From Trinickia symbiotica (lineage in GTDB: Bacteria; Pseudomonadota; Gammaproteobacteria; Burkholderiales; Burkholderiaceae), in contig NZ_PTIR01000008.1 in the NCBI RefSeq assembly GCF_002934455.1, positions 124,001 to 188,000 on the forward strand: DNA of 64,000 bases. Direction: 5' to 3'. The translations under genes and the position numbers were made by a program. The notes beneath the pieces were generated by a model. The model ran no database searches. It was not told the origin of the DNA and saw only the letters and a program-made list of their open reading frames with translations. Positions 35,925 through 43,854 of this stretch are shown one piece after another. How positions within the stretch are numbered: position 1 is the first letter of the stretch; every line of letters begins with the position of its first letter.

Positions 35925-37235
35925 ATGTCCGACCTCATCGTTCACGGCGGCGTGCCGCTTCGCGGCGAGATTGTGCCGTCCGCCAACAAGAACGCCGTTC
36001 TTCCAATTCTCTGTGCCACGCTTTTGACCGACGCGCCGTTGCGCCTCGTCGGCGTGCCCGAGATCACCGATGTCAAGAAAATCCTCGATATCTTTCGCAC
36101 GCTGGGAAGCGAGGTGTCGATGGATTTTTCGACGGGTGTGCTCGAGCTCCATCATCATGCGACGTCGTTCGATCCCGCGATTCATCGCTTGCCCGAGGAG
36201 ATGCGCTCGTCGATCATGCTCGTCCCTCCGCTGCTTGCGCGCTTCGGCGTGGCCCGGCTCGAGAACGACGTGAAGGGCTGCACGCTCGGTGTGCGCGAGA
36301 TCGATCCGCACGTCGAAGTGTTCGAGCGATTCGGCGCTCGTATCGAGCGCACGACCGATTCGTTGATCGTGCGAAGCGTGAAGCGCTTGACCGCCAACGA
36401 TCACTGGCTCGATTACGCATCGGTGACGACGACCGAAAACTTCGTCTTGTGCGCGGCGTCCGCGTCGGGCGTATCGACGCTCGTCAATGCGGCCTCGGAG
36501 CCGCACGTGCAGGAGTTCTGCCGCTTCATCGAGATGCTCGGCGTGCCCATCGAAGGAATCGGCACCTCGCGACTGCGGATCGAGGGTGGGCATAAGCTCG
36601 GCGAGCTTGGCGGCGGCGAATTCCGTTTCAGCGAGGATTTCCACGAGATCGCGACGTTCCTGGCCTTGGGCGCGATCACGGGCGGCGATATCGCCGTCAA
36701 GAATGGCGCGCCCGAGCAGTTCCCGCTCATCGATCGGACATTCGCGAAGTTCGGCATCGACATCGTTCACCAAGACGGATGGTCGCGAGCGGTGCGAGAA
36801 GGTCCGATGCGCGTGCGCCAGCCTTTCACGCCGAATATTTTGACCAAGATCGAAGCTGCGCCGTGGCCCTACTTGCCCGTCGATCTGTTACCGATCTTCA
36901 TCGCGCTCGGCGTGCGCGCCGAAGGCAGCGCGATGTTCTGGAACAAGGTCTATGACGGCGCGATGGGCTGGTCCGTCGAGCTATCGAAATTCGGAGCACA
37001 TGTGTTCCTGTCGGACCCTCATCGGCTGATCACGTTCGGCGGCATTCGCCTGAGCCCTGCAAGGGTCGAGAGTCCTTACATCATTCGCGTCGCCATCGCG
37101 CTTTTCATGGTAGCGGCGAGCATCGAAGGGCAATCGGTCATCAAGAACGCCTTGCCGATCCGTCGAGCGCATCCGCGGTTCGTCGAGAACTTGCGCTCGG
37201 TGGGCGCGAAGGTCGAGTGGACGAGCACCGACTGA
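35925..37235 (+). CDS. murA: UDP-N-acetylglucosamine 1-carboxyvinyltransferase (MurA) paralogue, divergent
   Basis: MurA adds enolpyruvate to UDP-GlcNAc in the first committed step of peptidoglycan synthesis. This 436-residue protein has the MurA/EPSP-synthase fold signatures: GGVPLRGEIVPSANKNAVLPILCATLL (the catalytic Lys-Asn pair) and LGSEVSMDFSTGVLEL. The loop VKGCTLGVREIDPHVEVFERFGARIE carries the Cys that binds PEP and is fosfomycin's target. The usual GGCxIGxRPVDLH loop is changed, and the middle and C-terminal parts (PWPYLPVDLLPIFIALG, YDGAMGWSVELSKFGAH) diverge from housekeeping MurA. It may be a second copy with altered substrate or conditional use. The ATG at 35925 matches the family start. 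Confidence 0.88.
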   Translation: MSDLIVHGGVPLRGEIVPSANKNAVLPILCATLLTDAPLRLVGVPEITDVKKILDIFRTLGSEVSMDFSTGVLELHHHATSFDPAIHRLPEEMRSSIMLVPPLLARFGVARLENDVKGCTLGVREIDPHVEVFERFGARIERTTDSLIVRSVKRLTANDHWLDYASVTTTENFVLCAASASGVSTLVNAASEPHVQEFCRFIEMLGVPIEGIGTSRLRIEGGHKLGELGGGEFRFSEDFHEIATFLALGAITGGDIAVKNGAPEQFPLIDRTFAKFGIDIVHQDGWSRAVREGPMRVRQPFTPNILTKIEAAPWPYLPVDLLPIFIALGVRAEGSAMFWNKVYDGAMGWSVELSKFGAHVFLSDPHRLITFGGIRLSPARVESPYIIRVAIALFMVAASIEGQSVIKNALPIRRAHPRFVENLRSVGAKVEWTSTD

Positions 37236-37420
37236 ATGCCAGGCGGCTGCTGTTGCCGCAAGCGCGGCGTGTGTTTGCGGCGGCGATATCGCTGCGTTGA
37301 CCTTGATCGCGTTCTCGGGGGCGACTGCGAGCGATCGGCGGTTTATCCATTCGACCCTGAGCAGGCGTGCGGCTTGCTCGTATCTCGTTAAGTCCGTTCG
37401 ATGATGAGGGTTTTGACTCG

Positions 37421-38131
37421 ATGGATGCGATGCCGCTTACGCTCGATTGGCCTGCGGCCTTGGCGCGGCTTGCTGGCGCGCTCGTCGCGGGCGCCATCTT
37501 CGGCCTGAACCGCAGCGAGTCGGGTAAAGCTGCCGGGTTGCGCACGACACTGCTTGTCTGCCTGGCCGCTTGCATTTCGATGCTCCAAGTCAATGCGTTG
37601 CTCGAGCAAGCGGGCAAGCGGCCGGACTCGTTCGCCACGCTCGACCTGATGCGCTTGCCGCTCGGCATTCTGACCGGGATGGGCTTCATCGGCGGGGGTG
37701 CCGTGCTGCGCAAAGACGGGCTCGTGACTGGCGTCACGACCGCGGCGACGCTCTGGTTCGTGACAGTCGTCGGCCTGTGTATCGGCGGTGGGCAGTATCG
37801 GCTGGCCGTCAGCGCAACGGTGGTCGGGGTCGCGGTGCTGTGGGGATTGCGGTACGTCGAAGACCGGCTGGAGCGGCGCAAGACCGCCTGGCTGACCGTT
37901 GGATATGCGGGAGAGAGCAACTTTCAGCAGCGTCTTGCCGACGAATTTGAGCGCATCGGATGCCGAATCAGTCCACGCCACGCGGAATGGAAACGCGGTG
38001 AGGCAATCTGCGAGACGCGCTTTCTGATCCAGTGGCGCGAGCAAACGGATATCTACGCGAAGGCCCCCGCATTTACGGAAGCAGCGCAGCGCGCCGGCGC
38101 GAATACAGTCCAGTGGGAGATCGTCGATTAG
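37421..38131 (+). CDS. MgtC/SapB family inner-membrane protein
   Basis: A 236-residue protein. Four to five hydrophobic helices occur in the first 150 residues. They contain the family motifs LARLAGALVAGAIFGLNRSESGKAAGLRTTLLVCLAACISML and GILTGMGFIGGGAVLRKDGLVTGVTTAATLWFVTVVGLCIGGGQY. A soluble C-terminal domain follows (LTVGYAGESNFQQRLADEF). MgtC proteins are linked to survival at low magnesium and to modulation of the F-ATPase in pathogens. The start at 37421 is preceded by a GAGGG somewhat far upstream. It stands between murA and a Fic remnant. Confidence 0.9.
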   Translation: MDAMPLTLDWPAALARLAGALVAGAIFGLNRSESGKAAGLRTTLLVCLAACISMLQVNALLEQAGKRPDSFATLDLMRLPLGILTGMGFIGGGAVLRKDGLVTGVTTAATLWFVTVVGLCIGGGQYRLAVSATVVGVAVLWGLRYVEDRLERRKTAWLTVGYAGESNFQQRLADEFERIGCRISPRHAEWKRGEAICETRFLIQWREQTDIYAKAPAFTEAAQRAGANTVQWEIVD

Positions 38132-38156
38132 GGGCGACGTTGACTCTTCGCAGGAG

Positions 38157-38417
38157 CACCTGGGTGGGCTGCGCGGGAACGGACGTACCGCCCGGCTGCT
38201 TCTCAATTTCGAGTTGATGAAATCCGGCTATCCGCCCGCGGTCATTCGGAAGGAAGATCGGCTCGCCTATTACGATTCCTTGGATGAGGCGTGTGTCCGC
38301 GGCAATTTCGACGGCATCACCGAACTCGTCGCAAGCGCGGTGCAGCGTTCACTCGAGATATACCTCAGCGTTCTCGGCCTCGGCAATGCATCGCGTCCTG
38401 GAGGCGCGTCGGTCTAG
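38157..38417 (+). pseudogene. C-terminal remnant of a Fic-domain protein
   Basis: Translation in this frame gives GNGRTARLLLNFELMKSGYPP followed by AVIRKEDRLAYYDSLDEAC and ELVASAVQRSLEIYLSVLG. This is the end of the Fic fold, whose intact motif is HPFxDGNGRxxR. Only GNGRTAR survives: the residues before it read HLGGLR instead of HPFxD, so the catalytic His-Pro-Phe context is gone, and the N-terminal 200 or so residues are missing. A TTG/ATG pair at 38214/38217 could start a 66-67 residue fragment, but it would be inactive. The break falls right after the MgtC stop. Confidence 0.75.
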
Positions 38418-38471
38418 AGCCGTCGCCACGCCTCCTCGCGGGCGCTGGCTGTGTGAAGCGCACCGTCGCGA

Positions 38472-40232
38472 CTAACCCGCCCGCAAGGGCGGCAGCGAAG
38501 GATTCTCCGGCTGCGTATAGCGGCGCTCGATCGCGGCGCGGATGCGCCCACGCGTTTCGTCGACCGAAAGTCCGCGCTCTGACTCGATGGCTTGCGCTTC
38601 GCGTGCGAGTTCATCGTCGCCGATGACGTCACCGAACCAGCGCGAATAATCGCCGCGTTGCAGGTGATAGCGCCATGTATCGGAATCGACGCCGTCGGCG
38701 ATTTCCAGAAAAAGCACAAGATTGTGCGCGCGCAGATTGAGCCTGCCCTCCGGACCGCGGAAGTAAAAGCTGCGCTCGGGGATCAAGAGTCCCTCGGCAT
38801 ATTTGCGATGATGGCGTCGGCGTTGCGTCGTTCCAGGCTCCACGCTGACCAAGTACGGTTCGCTGGCCGGCATTTGCGTTTCCCAGACCAGCAGTTGTCC
38901 GCGCTCGAGCGAATCGGATTCGAGCGGCAGCCGAGGGACGGGTTTGCCGAGCGTGCTCGCGAACGCGGCCACGGTTGCGCTGGGTTTGTTGCCGGTGACG
39001 AGCGCCATGTTGACTTGCCGCAAGAAAGGCTCCGCGATCTGGTCGGGGTGCACGGTGACGGCGAGCGCGGTTTCGAGCGCGATGGGCAGCGATTGTGCCG
39101 CCATGCCCCAATCCGCCGGGAAAAGTTGATGGGCTTCTTCGAAAACGAGCCAATGCGGACGGCCCGTTCGTACCCGCAATTCCTGCAGGCGCGAGAGCAG
39201 CGCGGCGCAGTAGCGTGGACGCTCAATGAGCGGCACGCGCAGCAGGTTGACGGCGACGTGTTGACCGGGCCTCGCCAGCAAATGCAGGGCGCTATCCATC
39301 GGGGGCGGAGTATGCGCATCGCCGAGCGAAACCAGACTGCCTTCATTGTCGTAGTCGCCCTCGGGATCGAAGATGCAGGCTTGATAGCCGGCCATGGTGA
39401 GCCGCTCGAGCAGCGCGGCGGTGACGGTCGATTTCCCGCCGCCGGACGGCCCTGCCAGCAGCGCGATCGTGCCGTAGGCATCGAGGCTGACGGATGCCGC
39501 CTCGCGGCCATCGGACCGTTGACCGAGCAATACCCGCGAGCGATCGATGCGCGATGCACGCGAGGCGAGGTCGTCCTCGAGCAGCGCGGCGACGAGCTCT
39601 TCCACGCCGCGGCCGGCCGCGCCCGTCGTGACCATATCGGCGTGTGCTTTGAGCATCGGCAGCGCATTGGCAACGGCGGCGGAAAAGCCGCACGCATCGA
39701 GCAACGGATGGTCGTTCTCGGCATCGCCGACGCCGACGACGTTCAGCGGTGAGAGGCCGAGCTCGTCGAGCGCGGCTGCGAGACCGCTCGCCTTCGTGAC
39801 GCCCGGCGCGAGCACCATGACGGCATCGCCGTTGAAGACGACGTGAAGATCCAGGCCCAGCTCGCGGATGGCATCCAAGGCGATGCGATCGTACGGTTTC
39901 ATCGTGGCGACGAGCGTTTCGCTGACGCTGAACTCGTGCAGGCCGCGTTCGTGCAGCGCCCGAACGAATGCGTCCGGCGGAGGCGGTGCGAGCAGGCGTT
40001 TCTCGCCGCTATCGGGCCGATAAAGCACGCCGCCGTTTTCCGCCACCACGCGCGAGAATAGATCGAGGCGCGGGCAGATCGTACGCAGATCGCCGAGTTC
40101 GCGGCCGCTCACAAGCACGAGTTGACGGCCGGATTGCCGCAGCCGCTCGAGCACTGGCCAAGTCGATTCGGCCACCCGGCCATTCGATGCCAGCGTGTTG
40201 TCGTAGTCGGTTGCAAGCGCAACGAAGCGCAT
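38472..40232 (-). CDS. fusion of a HAD-IIB (Cof-type) phosphatase with a HerA/VirB4-like P-loop ATPase
   Basis: Residues 1 to about 225 are a HAD phosphatase: ALATDYDNTLASNG (motif I, Asp nucleophile), LVSGRE (motif II Ser replaced within the usual pattern), GVTKASGL (Lys), and VVGVGDAENDHPLLDACG (motif IV). From about 260 a P-loop ATPase begins: IALLAGPSGGGKSTVTAALLERL is Walker A, and PHWLVFEEAHQLFP is Walker B with a catalytic Glu. VTVHPDQIAEPFLRQVNMALVTG resembles HerA-type motifs. AAGGAG precedes the ATG at 40232. It sits 38 bases past a GT4 gene on the same strand; the combination suggests nucleotide- or sugar-phosphate handling coupled to an ATPase, but no function is known to me. Confidence 0.85.
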   Translation of the reverse strand: MRFVALATDYDNTLASNGRVAESTWPVLERLRQSGRQLVLVSGRELGDLRTICPRLDLFSRVVAENGGVLYRPDSGEKRLLAPPPPDAFVRALHERGLHEFSVSETLVATMKPYDRIALDAIRELGLDLHVVFNGDAVMVLAPGVTKASGLAAALDELGLSPLNVVGVGDAENDHPLLDACGFSAAVANALPMLKAHADMVTTGAAGRGVEELVAALLEDDLASRASRIDRSRVLLGQRSDGREAASVSLDAYGTIALLAGPSGGGKSTVTAALLERLTMAGYQACIFDPEGDYDNEGSLVSLGDAHTPPPMDSALHLLARPGQHVAVNLLRVPLIERPRYCAALLSRLQELRVRTGRPHWLVFEEAHQLFPADWGMAAQSLPIALETALAVTVHPDQIAEPFLRQVNMALVTGNKPSATVAAFASTLGKPVPRLPLESDSLERGQLLVWETQMPASEPYLVSVEPGTTQRRRHHRKYAEGLLIPERSFYFRGPEGRLNLRAHNLVLFLEIADGVDSDTWRYHLQRGDYSRWFGDVIGDDELAREAQAIESERGLSVDETRGRIRAAIERRYTQPENPSLPPLRAG

Positions 40233-40270
40233 TTCGGACTCCTTATCGATCGTCGGTGGTCGTATCGCTT

Positions 40271-41329
40271 TCATGCGGGAGACGACATCGCGGCGCGATT
40301 GCCCGTTTCCCGTAAGAGCTCACCGTAGAGCGCCAGATAATCGTCCGTCATCCGAGACACGGTAAAGCGCCGCTCGAATGCGGCACGGCAGTCGGCGCGG
40401 CTCAGCTCGCCCAGACGTCCGATCGCGCGTACCGCGCCCTCGACGTCGTCGACGACGAATCCGGTCACACCGTCCTCGATGATTTCGGGCACCGAGCCGC
40501 GCCGAAATGCAATGACGGGCGTGCCGCAGGCTAGCGCCTCGATCAGCACGAGCCCGAAAGGCTCGGGCCAGTCGACCGGAAACAGCAGGGCGCGCGCATG
40601 CGCGAGAAACTCGCCTTTTTCATGATCGCCGAGCTCGCCTCGATACTCGACGAGCGGATCATGAAAGAGCGGCTCGATGCTGCCGTCGTAATACCAGCGA
40701 TCGCCGTTGTCGATCTTGGCCGCGATTTTGATCGGTATGCCCGCGCGTTCGGCGATTTCGATGGCGAGATCGGGCCGCTTGGTCGGCGCGATTCTGCCGA
40801 GAAATGCAAGGTAGTCGCCGCCTTCCGCGGAAAAGGGCATTTGGCAGTCGGGCAGGCCGTGATAGACCGTGCCGATCCAATTGACCCAGGGCAGCGGCGC
40901 GCGCTGCGAGTGCGAGATCGAGACGAGCGGAAGGTCGGAGAATTCGCGGTAGAGCTCAGCGAGGCCCGGTATGTCGAGCCGCCAATGCAGCGTCGTGAGA
41001 TGCGGGCAAGCCAATCGGCGCGCGAATGGAAACCCCTGATAGTCCGTATGAAAATGGACGAGATCGAAGTCGCTCGACATTCGCACCACGCGTTCGAGCA
41101 TCGCAAAGTGGTAGGCTTGCGGGTCGGCCGTATCTTCGATGAGACGCAGCGCGCTTGGGCACGCCTCGACAAGACGCGCGCGCGTTGTCGAGCCGCCGCT
41201 CGCGAACAGCGTGACGTCGTGGCCGCGTTCGGCGAGCGCCTCGGTCAACCAGGAAACGACGCGTTCTATTCCCCCATAAGCGCGTGGAGGGACGCTTTCA
41301 TAGAGCGTTGCCACTTGCGCGATTCGCAT
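40271..41329 (-). CDS. glycosyltransferase family 4
   Basis: A 352-residue GT-B enzyme. It opens MRIAQVATLYESVPPRAYGGIERVVSWLTEALAERGHDVTLFASGGS, the glycine-rich acceptor loop. LAFLGRIAPTKRPDLAIEIAERAGIPIKIAAKID and the donor motif PEPFGLVLIEALACGTPVIAFRRGSVPEII follow. The short total length and the HTDYQGFPFARRL segment fit the group that includes UDP-glucose:tetrahydrobiopterin- and trehalose-type relatives, but the substrate is open. The ATG at 41329 has GGAAAG a few bases ahead. Probably cotranscribed with the HAD/ATPase fusion. Confidence 0.87.
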   Translation of the reverse strand: MRIAQVATLYESVPPRAYGGIERVVSWLTEALAERGHDVTLFASGGSTTRARLVEACPSALRLIEDTADPQAYHFAMLERVVRMSSDFDLVHFHTDYQGFPFARRLACPHLTTLHWRLDIPGLAELYREFSDLPLVSISHSQRAPLPWVNWIGTVYHGLPDCQMPFSAEGGDYLAFLGRIAPTKRPDLAIEIAERAGIPIKIAAKIDNGDRWYYDGSIEPLFHDPLVEYRGELGDHEKGEFLAHARALLFPVDWPEPFGLVLIEALACGTPVIAFRRGSVPEIIEDGVTGFVVDDVEGAVRAIGRLGELSRADCRAAFERRFTVSRMTDDYLALYGELLRETGNRAAMSSPA

Positions 41330-41460
41330 TTCGCTTTCCGTGTTGGTCCAGAGAGTCCCTTGCCTGAACGGCAGGGTATCGAGCGAAACGATGTGCAACG
41401 TCCGTGCCGGCGACGAGATGGGCTCCCCGCGGCACGGACGAAAGCGCTAGTGATGTCAGG

Positions 41461-41616
41461 CTAGATTCGCCCCAAAAGGACTAGCACGATAACAATGATG
41501 ACGATGAGGCCAAGCCCGCCGGTCGGCCCGTAGCCCCACCCGCGGCTGTAAGGCCAGGCTGGGAAGGCGCCGATCAGCAGAAGGATCAGCACGATGATAA
41601 GAATGGTTCCTAACAT
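41461..41616 (-). CDS. DUF3309 family small membrane protein
   Basis: A 51-residue protein. It has two hydrophobic segments, TILIIVLILLLIGAFPAW and LGLIVIIVIVLVLLGRI, separated by PYSRGWGYGPTGG. This is the typical DUF3309 pattern of a helix, a Gly/Tyr/Trp-rich turn and a second helix. A GAGGG lies just upstream of the ATG. The function is unknown; such proteins are often stress-induced envelope components. Confidence 0.85.
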   Translation of the reverse strand: MLGTILIIVLILLLIGAFPAWPYSRGWGYGPTGGLGLIVIIVIVLVLLGRI

Positions 41617-41734
41617 ATCGCCCTCTCACGAATGAGGAAATGGGCGCGGCGGTGGCCGCGGCGTACCCCGTCGATGCAATTCGTGTGCCGGGCGATCTAC
41701 CTACTGTGGATTCAGCGCGGTTCGTCCTCCGGTT

Positions 41735-42874
41735 TTACAGTGCCTGCTGTAAATCCGCGATGACGGCCGCCAGAAATCGGGCGGCCTCTCCGCCCGTCAC
41801 GACGCGATGATCGAACGTCAAGCTGAGCGGCAGTACGCGATGAACGGCAGCTTCGCCTTCGCTGGCCACGACTTCGTCGTGCATGCGCCCCGCGCCGAGG
41901 ATGGCTACCGTCGGCGGGACGACGATCGGCGCCGCGTACTTTCCGGCGATCATGCCGAAGTTTGATAAGGTGATCGTGGCGCCGCGCAACTCTTCGGGTG
42001 GAATCTTGCGCGCCTTCACGTCCGCGCGCATTCGATCGAGCCCCGCACGCAGATCGGCGGCATCGCGATGCGCGACATCTCGCAGCACCGGTACGAAGAG
42101 CCCGTCGGGCAAATCCACGGCAATGCCGACGTCGATCTTGGAAAGCACGTGACGCCGCGCGGCCCGTCCATCGAACCACGCATTGAGTCCTGGCTCCGCG
42201 CGGCAGCCCGCCACGAGTGCGCGGATCAACCGGATCGTCACGTCGGTGCTCGGCTTCCAGGCATGAATGTCGGCGTCGTCGATGACCGTTGCGGCGGCCA
42301 CTTCGCTTTGCGCGCGGCCCATGTTCTGCGCCATCGCACGTCGCACGCCGCGCAGCTCTTCGGGCGGTCCGAGCTCGGAGAGCAACTTCGCCGTGCGCTG
42401 AACGTCGGCCGACGTCACGATGCCGTCCATCCCGGACGGCGTCACCATGGCGAGATCGATGTCGAGTTTGCGCGCGAGTGCGCGCACTGCGGGCGTCGCT
42501 TTGATCGAGGTCGAGCCGGTTCCCACACCCGAGAGCCCGCCGTAGACGCGAGGCGCCGGTGCGTGCCTCTCGCGTGCGGTACGCGCCGTTCCCGATGCCT
42601 CGGGCATTCGGCCGACAACGGTGCCCGCGTCGTCGCTATCGGCTCCTTCGAAGCCGACGAGGGCGGCGCCGAGATGGACGATGTCGCCTTTCTTGCCGAA
42701 GCGCTTTGCGATGCGTCCCGCTTGCGGCGAGGGTATCTCGACGATGGCCTTTGCCGTTTCGACTGAAAGCAACGGCTGATCGGCTTTGACTTCGTCACCT
42801 TCGTCGACGTGCCATTCGATGATCTCGGCTTCTTGCAGGCCTTCGCCCAGATCGGGCAGCTTGAACATCTTCAT
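41735..42874 (-). CDS. 2-oxo acid dehydrogenase E2, dihydrolipoamide acyltransferase
   Basis: Residues 1-80 are a lipoyl domain with the lipoylated Lys in VETAKAIVEI. A peripheral subunit-binding domain lies near 125-160 (ATPAVRALARKLDIDLAMVTPSGMDGIVTSADV). The rest is the acyltransferase domain (GVRRAMAQNMGRAQSEVAAATVID, GATITLSNFGMIAGKYAAPIVVPPTVAILGAGR). The catalytic motif, normally HxxxDG, reads FDHRVVTGGEAARFL, so the Asp is Thr. The His is kept. It overlaps the E1 beta gene by 4 bp. The acyl substrate (pyruvate, acetoin or branched-chain) is not settled, and no E3 gene is adjacent. Confidence 0.9.
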   Translation of the reverse strand: MKMFKLPDLGEGLQEAEIIEWHVDEGDEVKADQPLLSVETAKAIVEIPSPQAGRIAKRFGKKGDIVHLGAALVGFEGADSDDAGTVVGRMPEASGTARTARERHAPAPRVYGGLSGVGTGSTSIKATPAVRALARKLDIDLAMVTPSGMDGIVTSADVQRTAKLLSELGPPEELRGVRRAMAQNMGRAQSEVAAATVIDDADIHAWKPSTDVTIRLIRALVAGCRAEPGLNAWFDGRAARRHVLSKIDVGIAVDLPDGLFVPVLRDVAHRDAADLRAGLDRMRADVKARKIPPEELRGATITLSNFGMIAGKYAAPIVVPPTVAILGAGRMHDEVVASEGEAAVHRVLPLSLTFDHRVVTGGEAARFLAAVIADLQQAL

Positions 42875-43854
42875 GACGATGCCTCGAGCGTTTTTCTGAC
42901 CGCGTTCAAGATCCGCTCGACGCTGGGCATGTATTGCCGTTCGAGCCGGGGAAGCGGTACAACGACGTCGTAGCCGGTGACGCGTTCGATCGGCGCGAGC
43001 AGCGAATAGAGGCCTCGTTCCGCGAGCGTCGCGGCAATTTCCGCGCCGACACCACAGGTGCGCGGCGCTTCATGAACGATGACGCAGCGCCCCGTTTTCG
43101 CGACCGAGGCGAGGATCGTCTCCATATCGAGCGGCTTCAACGTGGCCACGTCGACGATTTCGGCCGAGACACCGTCGGCGGCCAGCTCATCGGCGGCCTC
43201 TTGCACTTCCTGAAGCATGGCGCCCCAGCTCACGAGCGTAACGTCATCTCCCTCGCGCGCGACGAAGCATGTATCGAGCGGCAACGCGACGCCGTTGTCT
43301 TCGACCGACTGCTTGAAAAGGCGATAGAGCCGCGTCGGTTCGAGGAAGATGACGGGATCGGGATCGCGGATGGCCGCGAGCAGCAAGCCATAGGCGCGCT
43401 CGGGCGACGAAGGCATGACCACGCGCAGTCCAGGAATATGCGCGAACAATGCTTCGGGGCTTTCGGAATGGTGCTCCGGCGCGTGGATACCCGCACCGCA
43501 AGGGGTGCGGATAACGAGCGGGCACGCGAGGCGCCCGCGTGTGCGGTGACGCAAGCGCGACGCGTGATTGAGCACATGATCGATCGTCGGATAGACGAAG
43601 CCCGCGAACTGAATCTCGGCGATCGGGCGCAGGCCCATCGCCGCCATGCCGACCGCAGTGCCTGCGATGGCCGTTTCGGCGAGCGGAGTATCAACGACGC
43701 GCGCTTCGCCGAAACGCGCCTGCAGTCCGACCGTCGCGCGGAAGACGCCGCCGTTCGTGCCGATATCTTCGCCTAGCAGTACGACCGAATCGTCGTGCTC
43801 GAGTTCGTAGGCAAGAGCGGTATTCACGGCTTCGACGAAGTTCAGATCAGCCAT
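42871..43854 (-). CDS. 2-oxo acid dehydrogenase E1 component, beta subunit
   Basis: A 327-residue transketolase-like subunit. MADLNFVEAVNTALAYELEHDDSVVLLGEDIGTNGGVFRATVGLQARFG opens the pyrimidine-binding domain. ETAIAGTAVGMAAMGLRPIAEIQFAGFVYPTIDHVLNHASRLRHRTRGRL and RTPCGAGIHAPEHHSESPEALFAHIPGLRVVMPS are characteristic of PdhB/BkdA2. The C-terminal domain has VSWGAMLQEV and VIVHEAPRTCGVGAEIAATL. The ATG at 43854 overlaps the E1 alpha 3' end by 8 bp. With E1 alpha it makes the thiamine-diphosphate decarboxylase that feeds E2. Confidence 0.93.
   Translation of the reverse strand: MADLNFVEAVNTALAYELEHDDSVVLLGEDIGTNGGVFRATVGLQARFGEARVVDTPLAETAIAGTAVGMAAMGLRPIAEIQFAGFVYPTIDHVLNHASRLRHRTRGRLACPLVIRTPCGAGIHAPEHHSESPEALFAHIPGLRVVMPSSPERAYGLLLAAIRDPDPVIFLEPTRLYRLFKQSVEDNGVALPLDTCFVAREGDDVTLVSWGAMLQEVQEAADELAADGVSAEIVDVATLKPLDMETILASVAKTGRCVIVHEAPRTCGVGAEIAATLAERGLYSLLAPIERVTGYDVVVPLPRLERQYMPSVERILNAVRKTLEASS

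Noticed and set aside
38455-38500. GC hairpin CCGCCC/GGGCGG at the end of the HAD/ATPase gene
   Set aside because: It lies in coding sequence and has no T-run, so it is not claimed as a terminator.
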